NCBI RefSeq assembly: GCF_011634835.1
Contig: NZ_SIRP01000001.1
Location: 2,459,679 to 2,523,678, forward strand
DNA length: 64,000 nucleotides
Direction of reading: 5' to 3'
From: Isoptericola sp. BMS4
GTDB lineage: Bacteria; Actinomycetota; Actinomycetes; Actinomycetales; Cellulomonadaceae
Shown here: in pieces, positions 16,549 through 24,771 of the stretch
Numbering within the stretch: the first letter of the stretch is position 1
Layout: each line of letters starts with the position of its first letter
The notes under the pieces: generated by a model
What the model saw: the letters and a program-made list of their open reading frames with translations, nothing else
The model's database searches: none
Told to the model about the DNA's origin: nothing
Made by a program: the position numbers and the translations under genes

Positions 16549-19500
16549 GGGCACTGATCCGGCCGGCGGCCGGGCCGGCCGACCCGCCGTCGTCGGCGCC
16601 CCGCGCAGGCGTGCTGCGCGGCACCGTGTTCGCCTACCGCTTCCACCCGTCGGACGGCGTGGCGCGCCTCGATCTGCCGGGCTTCGCCGACGTCCCGCTC
16701 GGGCCCGACGACGTGCTCGACTGGGCCTTCTACGCCGACGACGCCCACGCCGTCACCGCGCCGTACGCGTCGCTGGCGGTCGCCGTCGACGTCCGGCTCG
16801 ACGACGGCTCCCGCCTGAGCGACGTGGAGCCGGTACGTGACCGGTACGACGTGCCGCTGACCGCGGAGGCCCAGTTCGCGGCCCGCTGGAGCATGCCCGA
16901 GCAGTGGAACGCCGACAGCGTCGGACTCGCCCCCGTGGCCGGGCGGCGGGGCACGCTCGAGGTGGTGCTGGGCGACGCGTCGGTGGCGCACGTCACGACC
17001 CAGGTGACCGGATTCGTCGAGGTCCGTCTGCGACGCCGCCCGGCGTCCCGCGACCTCCCGCCCGCCGAGCGCGTCGACACGCGGCGCGGCACGCACTCCG
17101 GCCCGCGGTTCTCCCGCGGCAACACCGTCCCGGCCGTCGCGGTCCCTCACGGATTCACGTTCCTGGTCCCGGCGACGGATGCCTCGGACGCACGCTGGCC
17201 CTACCGCCCGTTCGTGCACGACGACGCCGCCGGGCGGCGGCTCGAGGCGCTGCAGTTCTCGCACCAGCCGAGCCCGTGGATCGGCGACCGCGGGGTGCTG
17301 CAGCTCATGCCGTACCTCGGGGGTCCACGCGCCGGCCGCGAGGAGCGGCGGCGATGGATCGTCCCGGGCACGGAGCGCGCGCGCCCGCACGGGTGGAGCG
17401 CCGAGCTGGGCGACGGCCTGTCGGTGGAGATGACCACCACCGACCGCGTCGGCGCCTTCCGCGTGGGCTCGCGCGCTCCCGGCGCCGGGATCGGTTTCGT
17501 CCTCGACCAGCTCACCGACGACGGCGCGCTGTGGTTCACCGCCGACGGCGGGTTCGAGGGCTGGGTTCCCGAGGGCGACCCCGCCTGGGGCAACGCCCCG
17601 CGCACCTACGTCGCCGGCCGCGTCGTGGGCGGGGCGCGCGCCTGGGGCGCCGTCCCGGGCGCACCGCGGCCCGCCGTGACCGGTCATGTCGGCGGCGACA
17701 CGAGCGTCGAGGTGCGGGTCGCGATCTCGTTCCTGTCGATCGACCAGGCCTGGCGTTCCCTCGAGGCGGAGGCGCCGGGAACCGTCGGGTTCGACGCGCT
17801 GCGCGACGCGTCGCGGCGCGCGTGGGACGACGTGTGCGGCCGGGTCACCATCCCAGAGCTGCCCGAGGCCGAGCGCCCGTACCGGGGGCTCGCCGACGCC
17901 GAGCACCGGGCGCGCATCGCATCCGCGCTGTACCGGCTGCACCTGTACCCCAACCGGGCCGAGGAGAACGCCGGCACCGCCGCACGGCCGGCATGGCGGT
18001 ACGCCGACCCGATGGTGCCCGCGGGGCCGCACGGCGACCGCGCGACGGGCGCACCGGTCCGCGACGGCCGGCTCACCGTGAACAACGGCTACTGGGACAC
18101 CTACCGCACGGTGTGGCCGCTGCTGGCCCTCCTCGACCGCGAGAGCACCGGGTCGCTGCTCGACGGCCTCCTCGGCCAGTACCGCGGCGGCGGTTTCATG
18201 GCCCGGTGGAGCGCCCCCGGCTACGTCGACTCGATGGTCGGAACGTCCAGCGATCAGATCGTGGCCGACGCCGAGCGGTGGGGCGTGCCGTTCGGTGCCG
18301 CCGAGGCGTTCGAGAGCGGCGTCGAGAACGCCTGCCGCCCCGCACCCGACGCCCTCCGGGGGCGCAAGGGCCTGGCGCGCGGCCGGTTCACGGGCTACAT
18401 CGCGTCGTCGGTGCCGGAGGGACTGAGCTGGTCGGTGGAGAACGCCGTCAGCGACGCCGCGCTCGCCCGCATGGCCGACCGGCTCGCCGACGACGCCGGT
18501 CCCGCCGCCGCGGCCCGTTACGACGCGTTCGCGCGGTACCTCGGCAACCGCTCCCGCGCGTACCGCGGCCTGTTCGACGCGCGCACCGGGTTCCTGCGCG
18601 GGCGGGACGACGCCGGCAGGTTCGCTCCCGGGGACTTCGACCCGCGCGTCTGGGGCGGCGACTACGTCGAGACCAACGCGTGGGGGTTGTCGGTCGGGGC
18701 GGTCCACGACGGTGCGGGGCTGGCCGGCCTGTTCGGCGGGCGCGCGGCCCTGGGCGACCACCTCGACCGGCTGTTCGCGCAACCGGAGACCGCCGACCCA
18801 GCCTTCGCCGGGAGCTACGGAACCGTCATCCACGAGCAGCGCGAGGCTCGCGCCCTGCGGTCTGGCATGTGCGCCGTCTCCAACCAGCCCGCCCATCACA
18901 TCCCGGCCATGTACGTCCACAGCGACCGGCCGTGGCGCGCCGGGCAGGTGACGCGCGACCTGGCCGGGCGGCTCTTCGCCGGCGCGATGATCGGGCAGGG
19001 CTTCCCCGGCGACGAGGACAACGGCGAGATGAGCGCCTGGTGGCTGTGGGCCGCACTCGGCCTGTACCCGCTGGAGCTCGCGTCCGGGCGGCTGCTGGTC
19101 GGCGTGCCCCTGTACGACGACGTCACGGTGCGCACCGCGCACGGCCGTGTCCGCGTGCGCACCCGGCGCGAGACACCCGCGTCGGACGTGCTCGCCGGCG
19201 TGCGGGTGAACGGCACCGGGCGCGCCGAGGCCGTCCTGACGCCGGAGGACCTCGCGGGCGACGTGGACGTGGAGCTCGACCTCGCCGAGGCGCCCGCCGC
19301 AGATCTCTGGCCGACCATCGCCGCGCTCCCCTGGCACCCCGAACTTACCGACAGCGCGGAGCTGGTCGCCCACGACGACGTCGCCGCACCCGCGTGCCTC
19401 GCCGACGACGGCCGCTCCGGCACGGACGTCGCGCTGCGTGCCGGCGAGTGGGTCGGGTGGCGCTGGCCGGAGCCCGTCCGGGTCACGGACGTCGCCGTCA

Positions 19501-19715
19501 CGAGCCCCGTCGAGCTCGACTCCACGGACCTGGTGTGGGAGACGAGCGTGGACGGCCGCACCTGGCGTCGCGTCGCCACGTCCCACGACGAACGGCTCGC
19601 GGGCGACCGGACGACGCCGTTCCGGCTCGCGCACCCGGTGCCCGTGGTCGCCGTCCGCGTCGGCGCCCGGCGCGCCGTGACACTCCGCCAGGTCGAGCTG
19701 TTCGCGCTGGACTGA
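16545..19715 (+). CDS. GH92 alpha-mannosidase (cytoplasmic form)
   Basis: 1056 residues. An N-terminal beta-sandwich (about 15-170) is followed by the (alpha/alpha)6 GH92 catalytic domain. Family segments: RGTHSGPRFSRGNTVPAVAV, NNGYWDTYRTVWPLLALL, GGFMARWSAPGYVDSMVGTS, the active-site loop GDEDNGEMSAWWLWAALGLY (about 822-841) and GGDYVETNAWGLSV. A discoidin-like domain closes the protein (about 940-1056). GH92 enzymes are inverting, calcium-dependent exo-mannosidases acting on alpha-1,2/1,3/1,4/1,6 bonds. No signal peptide, whereas many relatives are secreted. GTG 16545 overlaps the permease stop (GTGA) with GGAG 10 bases upstream. Confidence 0.92.
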   Translation: MRALIRPAAGPADPPSSAPRAGVLRGTVFAYRFHPSDGVARLDLPGFADVPLGPDDVLDWAFYADDAHAVTAPYASLAVAVDVRLDDGSRLSDVEPVRDRYDVPLTAEAQFAARWSMPEQWNADSVGLAPVAGRRGTLEVVLGDASVAHVTTQVTGFVEVRLRRRPASRDLPPAERVDTRRGTHSGPRFSRGNTVPAVAVPHGFTFLVPATDASDARWPYRPFVHDDAAGRRLEALQFSHQPSPWIGDRGVLQLMPYLGGPRAGREERRRWIVPGTERARPHGWSAELGDGLSVEMTTTDRVGAFRVGSRAPGAGIGFVLDQLTDDGALWFTADGGFEGWVPEGDPAWGNAPRTYVAGRVVGGARAWGAVPGAPRPAVTGHVGGDTSVEVRVAISFLSIDQAWRSLEAEAPGTVGFDALRDASRRAWDDVCGRVTIPELPEAERPYRGLADAEHRARIASALYRLHLYPNRAEENAGTAARPAWRYADPMVPAGPHGDRATGAPVRDGRLTVNNGYWDTYRTVWPLLALLDRESTGSLLDGLLGQYRGGGFMARWSAPGYVDSMVGTSSDQIVADAERWGVPFGAAEAFESGVENACRPAPDALRGRKGLARGRFTGYIASSVPEGLSWSVENAVSDAALARMADRLADDAGPAAAARYDAFARYLGNRSRAYRGLFDARTGFLRGRDDAGRFAPGDFDPRVWGGDYVETNAWGLSVGAVHDGAGLAGLFGGRAALGDHLDRLFAQPETADPAFAGSYGTVIHEQREARALRSGMCAVSNQPAHHIPAMYVHSDRPWRAGQVTRDLAGRLFAGAMIGQGFPGDEDNGEMSAWWLWAALGLYPLELASGRLLVGVPLYDDVTVRTAHGRVRVRTRRETPASDVLAGVRVNGTGRAEAVLTPEDLAGDVDVELDLAEAPAADLWPTIAALPWHPELTDSAELVAHDDVAAPACLADDGRSGTDVALRAGEWVGWRWPEPVRVTDVAVTSPVELDSTDLVWETSVDGRTWRRVATSHDERLAGDRTTPFRLAHPVPVVAVRVGARRAVTLRQVELFALD

Positions 19716-19748
19716 GCCGACCGGCGCGTCATCCCCGCCGGAGGAAAC

Positions 19749-19795
19749 CGCGCGGCCCGGTGCCGCATCGGCAGGATGCGGCACCGGGCCGCGCG
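19749..19795. terminator. Long palindromic terminator between GH92 and endoglycosidase genes
   Basis: Perfect 21-bp arms (19749-19769 and 19775-19795, core GCGGCCCGGTGCCGCATC) with a 5-base loop between the convergent stops at 19715 and 19816. Bidirectional, no U-tract. Confidence 0.8.
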
Positions 19796-19815
19796 TCGGT
19801 GTCAGCGCGTCGTCG

Positions 19816-20781
19816 TCAGCGCATCGCCGGGATGCCGCCGGTGGCCGCCTCCCCGGTGGAGGTGGGCGCCGAGCCCTCGGACGAGACGTGCACCGTGTCG
19901 TGTCCGGTCAGGCGCCGGGTGATCTCGGAGAGATACGCCTCCTGGTTCGTGGCGGTGAGGTTGTAGGTGATGAGCGCGCCGTAGTCCTCGGCGACGGTGC
20001 GCTCGGTCAGCGCGACAGCGGTGCCCAGCGACGTGCGCGACAGGTCGATGGCGGCCGGGCTCAGCTCGCCCTTGCCGAGGCCGGCGACCGTCGGCGGGTC
20101 GAAGGTGCCGTACCAGGGGTTCCAGGCGTAGTCGACGTAGTCGCCGAGCCGCAGGCCGTCGTACTCGGTCGTGGCGTACGCCGGGCCGATGGCGTAGAAG
20201 GTGATGAGCTTGTCCGGGCCGAGCCGCTCGCGCAGCGCCTTGGCGAGGTAGAGGAACGAGTAGTCGTTCGCCGGGCGGGAGCTGTAGTCGGAGTACTCGT
20301 CGTCGAAGTCGATGCCGTCCAGGTCGTACCGCTCGACGACGTCCGCGAGCTGGGCCGCGAAGGCGTCGGCCTCGGCGTACGTCTCGAAGTTGGCCAGACC
20401 GGCGCTGTCGTGGTTGCCCAGGATCGACAGCAGCACGTCGGTGCCCTGCTCCTGCAGCGGGCGGATCTGCGTGTCGGCGTTCTCGAGCGTCCAGGTGACG
20501 CGGTCGTTGAGGTGCAGGTAGGCCGACTCGCCGTCGTGGTTGATGTTCGCGGCGAAGATGACGGCAGTGTCGAAGGCCGGCTCGCCGGTGCCCTCGAGGC
20601 GGTAGTCCGCGACGTTGCGCAGGTCGTTCGAGTTGACCTCGACGTAGGCGACGCGCTCGACGTCGACGGGTTCCTCGGCGGTCGCGCCGGCGGCGGGAGC
20701 CAGGGCCACCGCGGCGGTCAGGGTCGCGGTGACGGCGGCCAGGGCCGTCGTCCGGCGGCGGTGCTCACGGTCGTGGGACAT
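19816..20781 (-). CDS. Secreted GH18 endo-beta-N-acetylglucosaminidase (Endo H-like)
   Basis: 321 residues. Signal peptide of about 35 residues (basic RRR, hydrophobic core TALAAVTATLTAAVALAP, cleavage near AGATA-EE), then a GH18 barrel. The catalytic D-x-x-D-x-D-x-E motif is DGIDFDDE at 155-162, with Glu162 as acid/base. VAYVEVNSNDLRNVADYRL at the start and SYLHLNDRVTWTLEN-like strand residues (YLHLNDRVTWTLEN) are typical of Endo H/EndoF-type enzymes, which cleave the GlcNAc-GlcNAc core of high-mannose and hybrid N-glycans. ATG 20781 follows GAGGAGGAAC. It would supply substrates for the adjacent importer and mannosidases. Confidence 0.9.
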   Translation of the reverse strand: MSHDREHRRRTTALAAVTATLTAAVALAPAAGATAEEPVDVERVAYVEVNSNDLRNVADYRLEGTGEPAFDTAVIFAANINHDGESAYLHLNDRVTWTLENADTQIRPLQEQGTDVLLSILGNHDSAGLANFETYAEADAFAAQLADVVERYDLDGIDFDDEYSDYSSRPANDYSFLYLAKALRERLGPDKLITFYAIGPAYATTEYDGLRLGDYVDYAWNPWYGTFDPPTVAGLGKGELSPAAIDLSRTSLGTAVALTERTVAEDYGALITYNLTATNQEAYLSEITRRLTGHDTVHVSSEGSAPTSTGEAATGGIPAMR

Positions 20782-20852
20782 CGGTGTTCCTCCTCGGTCG
20801 CGTGGGCCACCGGGTGGGCGGCCGTCACGATCACGTCGTCGTGATGTCCACG

Positions 20853-20933
20853 ACCGTAGCGCTTGAGTTGCACTTGAGCGAGGAAAACCCTCCCTCAAGT
20901 CACTCAAGGCTCGTGGAGCACTTAAGCGCATGA
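20853..20933 (-). promoter_or_regulatory. Promoter and multi-site operator of the endoglycosidase gene
   Basis: On the minus strand CTCAAGCGCTACGGT (20867-20853) repeats the operator/-10 module seen before the GH5 and transporter operons, with TACGGT as candidate -10. Four CTTGAG/CTCAAG half-sites lie at 20862, 20873, 20894 and 20903 in a nearly symmetrical pair-and-pair layout. A fifth operator-like site, TTAAGCGCATGA, is at 20922-20933. The untranslated leader holds another perfect inverted repeat, ATCACG-TCGT-CGTGAT (20830-20845). Confidence 0.65.
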
Positions 20934-20949
20934 GCAATACGTTCGCTCG

Positions 20950-22233
20950 TCAGGGCACGAGCCCGCGCCGCAGCGCGTCGGTACGCTCGGTGACGGTGCG
21001 CCAGGCACCGGCCCGCACGCCCGGGTGCGCACCGCGGTCGACCTCGTCGAGCGCCGTCCGCATCGCGTCGAGGGTCTGCGCGACGACGCGACGGGCGCGG
21101 CGTCCGGGCAGGCCCCAGGACTCCCCCTCGGCGACGAGGGCCGGGGCGTCGATGCGGTCCATGTCCCGCTCCCCCGCGACGTCCATCGCGAACACCCGCG
21201 AGGCGTGGTCGTGGTGCAGGTGCATGGCGACGTCGTAGGCGGGCGCGAGCGCGACCGTGCCGTCGGCGCGGCGCAGCATCGACACGTTCTTCGCGTGGGC
21301 GTCGGTGTTGCCGACGGCGAGGTTGAACGTCGTCAGGGCGAGCAGCGGGTCCGGGCGTGCCCCGTCGTCGCGCAGCACGCGCGCGATCCGGGCCAGGGAG
21401 GGCAGGGCCCGGCCGTGCTGGAACTTGCGCTCCGGGTCGCGGGTGTTGATGCCGAGCGCCTGCGCGGCGTCCTCCTGGTGCACGCGGCGCAGCCCGCCCG
21501 GCTCGTCGTCGTCGGGCACGCGGTCGTAGCGGGAGACGACGATGCAGCGCACGCCGTCGAACGTCTCGACGGTGGCATCGATCGATGTCAGCCCGACCCG
21601 GCGGGCGAGGTCGATCGCCGCCGCCTCCGTGTCCACGAGGTCGGCCGTGGGCGACCCGGCGGCCCGCGCGACCTTGAGGATGTGCGTGGTCGCGTCGGTC
21701 GGCCCTGCCCGCCACCAGGCCCCGCCGTCGCGCACGAGGCCGATCTTCGGCTCCATGCCCGGCAGCGAGCTGGTGAGGTGCGTGCTGCGGCCGTGCCCGC
21801 CCGCACGGGCGAGGCTCTCGGTGAGCAGCCGGCCCACACCGGTGTCGTCGAGGCGCACGGCCGACCGGTGCGACCGGGACGGGGTGCTGCCGGGCGCCAC
21901 GAACGCGAGCGCGCCGACCGTGTCCCCGCCGTACGCGCCGAAGAACGCGACCGGGTCGTCCGGGTCGACGCCGGCCTCCATCGCCATGGTCTCGCGCACG
22001 CGGCCCTCCGGCATGAGGCCGTCGAGCCAGGCGGTGACGCGCGCCGCCGGCGTGGGTGCGTCGTCGTCGATCGGCAGCAGGTGCGACAGGATCCGTGAGC
22101 CGTAGCCCCAGCGGTCGGCGGCGCCGGAGTCCCACTCGAGGCTCACGCGCGGCAGCCCGCGCGAGGTGCGGGTCGTGGCGAACCGCGCGATGCGGCTCCC
22201 GTACAGCCAGGCATCAGTCGTCGTCGCCGCCAC
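20950..22233 (-). CDS. hipA: HipA-like Ser/Thr kinase toxin
   Basis: 427 residues. An N-terminal HipA-coupling domain (about 5-105, GDTVGALAFVAPG) is followed by the kinase: Gly/Ser-rich loop TSSLPGMEPKIGL, ATP-contacting lysine in THILKVAR, RVHQEDAAQALG, catalytic loop FNLAVGNTDAHAKN and the metal-binding Asp in APAYDVAMHL. All key residues are present, so it is probably active. E. coli HipA phosphorylates glutamyl-tRNA synthetase and causes growth arrest and persistence; the target here is unknown. Overlaps the antitoxin gene by 20 bp. Located between the N-glycan locus and rsmB. Confidence 0.88.
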   Translation of the reverse strand: MAATTTDAWLYGSRIARFATTRTSRGLPRVSLEWDSGAADRWGYGSRILSHLLPIDDDAPTPAARVTAWLDGLMPEGRVRETMAMEAGVDPDDPVAFFGAYGGDTVGALAFVAPGSTPSRSHRSAVRLDDTGVGRLLTESLARAGGHGRSTHLTSSLPGMEPKIGLVRDGGAWWRAGPTDATTHILKVARAAGSPTADLVDTEAAAIDLARRVGLTSIDATVETFDGVRCIVVSRYDRVPDDDEPGGLRRVHQEDAAQALGINTRDPERKFQHGRALPSLARIARVLRDDGARPDPLLALTTFNLAVGNTDAHAKNVSMLRRADGTVALAPAYDVAMHLHHDHASRVFAMDVAGERDMDRIDAPALVAEGESWGLPGRRARRVVAQTLDAMRTALDEVDRGAHPGVRAGAWRTVTERTDALRRGLVP

Positions 22234-22477
22234 CGGTCCCCCTCTCGGCGAGCCGGACGTCGATCCCGAGCTCGTCGAACATCTCGAACAGGCGGGTGAT
22301 GTACAGGTTGTCGACGCCGGACTCGACCTCCGACACGTACTGCCGCGTCAGGCCGAGCTCGTCCGCGAGCGCCGCCTGGCTCGTTCCCCGGCGTCGGCGG
22401 GCCTGTCTCATGAAGCGGCCGATGTCGCGTGCACTGCGGACGCGGGCCCAGCGGGTGGTGGAGTTCTGCTCGTCCAT
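22214..22477 (-). CDS. hipB: HipB-like XRE-family antitoxin/repressor
   Basis: 87 residues from ATG 22477, which has AAGGAG upstream. The helix-turn-helix is RQARRRRGTSQAALADELGL plus TRQYVSEVESG, the XRE/Cro type, with a short C-terminal dimer region and an acidic tail (GGGDDD). Such proteins bind the kinase toxin and repress their own operon. Repeated sites over the promoter support autoregulation. An in-frame earlier start at 22546 would lie upstream of the likely promoter and is rejected. Confidence 0.88.
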   Translation of the reverse strand: MDEQNSTTRWARVRSARDIGRFMRQARRRRGTSQAALADELGLTRQYVSEVESGVDNLYITRLFEMFDELGIDVRLAERGTGGGDDD

Positions 22478-22490
22478 CCGGGCTCCTTGG

Positions 22491-22558
22491 TCAGGATATT
22501 CCGACTTCGTCGTAGTCAGGTTATCCCGACACTGTGGAATGTGCAAGAAGATCCTGAC
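22491..22558 (-). promoter_or_regulatory. hipBA promoter with repeated operators
   Basis: Minus-strand promoter TTGCAC (22541-22546), 17-base spacer, TAACCT (22518-22523). Two direct repeats of TCAGGNTATNCCGAC lie at 22491-22505 and 22516-22530; the second covers the -10, the first lies between the start site and hipB. A further inverted half-site (ATCCTGAC, 22551-22558) lies upstream. They resemble the TATCC/GGATA operators of E. coli HipB. Confidence 0.65.
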
Positions 22559-22588
22559 ATCACACTGCGCAACGGACGCCGTCGTGCC

Positions 22589-23116
22589 TCAGCCGGGCTG
22601 CTGGTGCAGCCTCGTGAGGGTCGTGCGGAGCCTGAGGAGCTCGTCGTACGTCGGCTGGTGCGGGAGTCTGAGAGCCGCAGTGCCTGTCTCGTAGGTGGAC
22701 AGCTCACGCAGCTCGGCCTGGAGGGTGCGCAGGAGATCGCGCGTGTCGCTTCGCCTGCCCACCGTCGCGGCGAATCGTGCGGGCGGGAGTCGCTCGTCGA
22801 GCGTGTCGAGGCCCAGCGCCCGGTATGCGTCGCAGGTGCGACGGACGGTGACGACGATGCTGTCGAGGACGATCCGGCGTCGCACCTGGTGAATGCCGGG
22901 CCTCCGGTGAGTGCGCCCCTCGGACGCCGGGGGCGTGGAGAAGGAGAACCAGTCGGAGACGGCGGTGAGCACGCGGGAGGCGCGCCCGCCTCGGTCGTGC
23001 AGCGCCTCGATGACGCGGCGTCCGACGGTGAACAGGGCGAGGGGCAGGAAGACGACGAGCACGCCGAGGCCGATCAGGACGAGAGCGGGCGGCACACCGC
23101 CGAGGGACACGGTCAC
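22589..23116 (-). CDS. Unknown small single-pass membrane protein
   Basis: 175 residues. GTG 23116 has AGGAGG 8 bases upstream. One strong membrane helix at about residues 9-32 (ALVLIGLGVLVVFLPLALFTVG) is followed by a soluble, basic and helical region ending LRLRTTLTRLHQQPG. I recognise no domain or motif. It ends 111 bp before the hipB start on the same strand, and 92 bp separate it from the rsmB stop. Base composition and codon use look like the surroundings. It may be a lineage-specific protein; a link to the HipBA pair is possible only by position. Confidence 0.65.
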   Translation of the reverse strand: MTVSLGGVPPALVLIGLGVLVVFLPLALFTVGRRVIEALHDRGGRASRVLTAVSDWFSFSTPPASEGRTHRRPGIHQVRRRIVLDSIVVTVRRTCDAYRALGLDTLDERLPPARFAATVGRRSDTRDLLRTLQAELRELSTYETGTAALRLPHQPTYDELLRLRTTLTRLHQQPG

Positions 23117-23208
23117 CCGGTCGACCTCCTGGACTCGGGCGGTCTGGGTGTGGGCTCTCGGGGACGAGAGTAGCGGCCCGCGTCGCGCCCTGGCTGGACG
23201 GGTACGGC

Positions 23209-24771
23209 TCAGCGGGTGCGGCGCATGAGGGTGAGGTGCATCGCGTCGGTGCCGTGGACGTGGGGCCAGAGCTGCACGTCGAGGCCGCCCGCTCCTCCGT
23301 CGTCGGGCCCGAGGTCGATGTCGGCGTCGGGGACCAGGACGGAGCGGACGGCGGCGCGCGCGTCGATCCGCTCGGCGTCGTCGCGGCGCCGCAGGACGTC
23401 GTCGACGACGAGGCGGGTCTCGGCCTGGTGGGGCGAGCAGGTGACGTAGGCGACGACTCCCCAGGGGCGGACGGCGTCGAGGGCGGAGTCCAGCAGCTCG
23501 CCCTGCAGGCGGGTGAGCACCCCGAGGTCGGCGGGGGTGCGCCGCCACCGCGACTCGGGGCGCCTGCGCAGGGCGCCGAGGCCGGTGCAGGGGGCGTCGA
23601 CGAGCACGCGGTCGAAGGCGCCGGGCTCGTCGGCGCCGACGTCGCGGCCGTCGCCGGTGCGGACCTGCTCGACGACGCCGTCGGGTGCGGCGCGCAGGGC
23701 GCGGGAGACGAGGCGCGCCCGGTGCGGCTGCACCTCGTTGGCGACGAGCCGCGCGCCACGGGCGGCCGCGAGCGCCGCGAGGAGGGCCGACTTGCCGCCG
23801 GGGCCGGCGCACAGGTCGAGCCATCGGCGGTCGGTGTCGTCGGGGCCGTCGAGGGGTGCGGCGGCCAGGGCCAGGGTGACGAGCTGGGAGCCCTCGTCCT
23901 GGACGCCGGCGCGGGCGTCGGCGACGGCGGGCAGGGCGGCGGGGTCGCTGCCTCCCGCCATGACGAGGGCGGTGGGTGCCCAGCGTCCGGGTTCGAGGCG
24001 CAGGTCGGCCTGGTCGGCCTCGTCGCGCAGGGTGTCGGGGTCGGCGAGGCCGGGGCGGGCGACGAGGGTGACGCGGGGGGCGGTGTTGTCGGCGTCGAGC
24101 AGGGCGGCGGTCTCGTCGGGGTCGCGGCCGGCGCCGGCGAGGGCCTCGCGCAGGGCGCGGGTGATCCACAGCGGGTGGGAGCGGCTGGTGGCGAGGGCGT
24201 GCAGCTCGTCGGGGGCGTCGTCGCGCAGCTGCTCGAGCCAGTCGTCGAGGCTGGTGCGGCCGACGGCGCGCAGGACGGCGTTGACCATCTGGGCGGGTCC
24301 GGCGCCGACGCGGTCGCGGGTCAGGGCGACGGTCTCGGAGACGGCGGCGTGCGGGGGCACGCGCATGCCGAGGAGCTGGTGGGTGCCGAGGCGCAGCACG
24401 TCGAGGATCTCGGGGTCGAGCTGGTCGAGGGGGCGGCTGACGCGGTGGGCGAGGATCGCGTCGTAGCGGCCGCGCAGGCGCAGGGTGCCGTAGGTGAGCT
24501 CGGTGGCGAAGGCGGCGTCGCGTCCGGTGAGGCGCCGCTCGCGCAGCAGGGGCGGCAGGACGAGGTTGGCGTAGGCGTCGGAGGCGTCGACCTCGCGCAT
24601 GACGTCGTACGCGACGGCGCGGGCGGGGTCGGTGCGGCGGCTGCGCTGCGAGGGGGCCTGGTTGCTGCGGTGGCGGTCGCCGCGGGTGCGGGCGGCGCCC
24701 CGCTGGCGGCCGCGGGCGTCCCTGCGGTCGTCGTGCCGGCCGTCCCTGCGGTGGTCGTCGCGGCCGCTCAT
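23209..24771 (-). CDS. rsmB: 16S rRNA (cytosine-967 C5) methyltransferase
   Basis: 520 residues. A variable Arg/Asp-rich leader (1-50) is followed by an N-terminal NusB-like RNA-binding domain (about 55-190) and the SAM-dependent methyltransferase domain: SAM loop [20 protein letters not shown], first active-site cysteine in [20 protein letters not shown] and the catalytic cysteine in [10 protein letters not shown]. Methylates C967 of 16S rRNA with SAM. ATG 24771 overlaps the fmt stop by 4 bp (ATGA). The fmt-rsmB pair is conserved widely, usually followed by rpe, which here lies 16 kb away. Confidence 0.93.
   Translation of the reverse strand: MSGRDDHRRDGRHDDRRDARGRQRGAARTRGDRHRSNQAPSQRSRRTDPARAVAYDVMREVDASDAYANLVLPPLLRERRLTGRDAAFATELTYGTLRLRGRYDAILAHRVSRPLDQLDPEILDVLRLGTHQLLGMRVPPHAAVSETVALTRDRVGAGPAQMVNAVLRAVGRTSLDDWLEQLRDDAPDELHALATSRSHPLWITRALREALAGAGRDPDETAALLDADNTAPRVTLVARPGLADPDTLRDEADQADLRLEPGRWAPTALVMAGGSDPAALPAVADARAGVQDEGSQLVTLALAAAPLDGPDDTDRRWLDLCAGPGGKSALLAALAAARGARLVANEVQPHRARLVSRALRAAPDGVVEQVRTGDGRDVGADEPGAFDRVLVDAPCTGLGALRRRPESRWRRTPADLGVLTRLQGELLDSALDAVRPWGVVAYVTCSPHQAETRLVVDDVLRRRDDAERIDARAAVRSVLVPDADIDLGPDDGGAGGLDVQLWPHVHGTDAMHLTLMRRTR

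Noticed and set aside
7677-23116. Integrase, transposase or attachment repeats bounding the accessory block
   Set aside because: Searched by eye at both edges; no such gene, tRNA or direct repeat was found.
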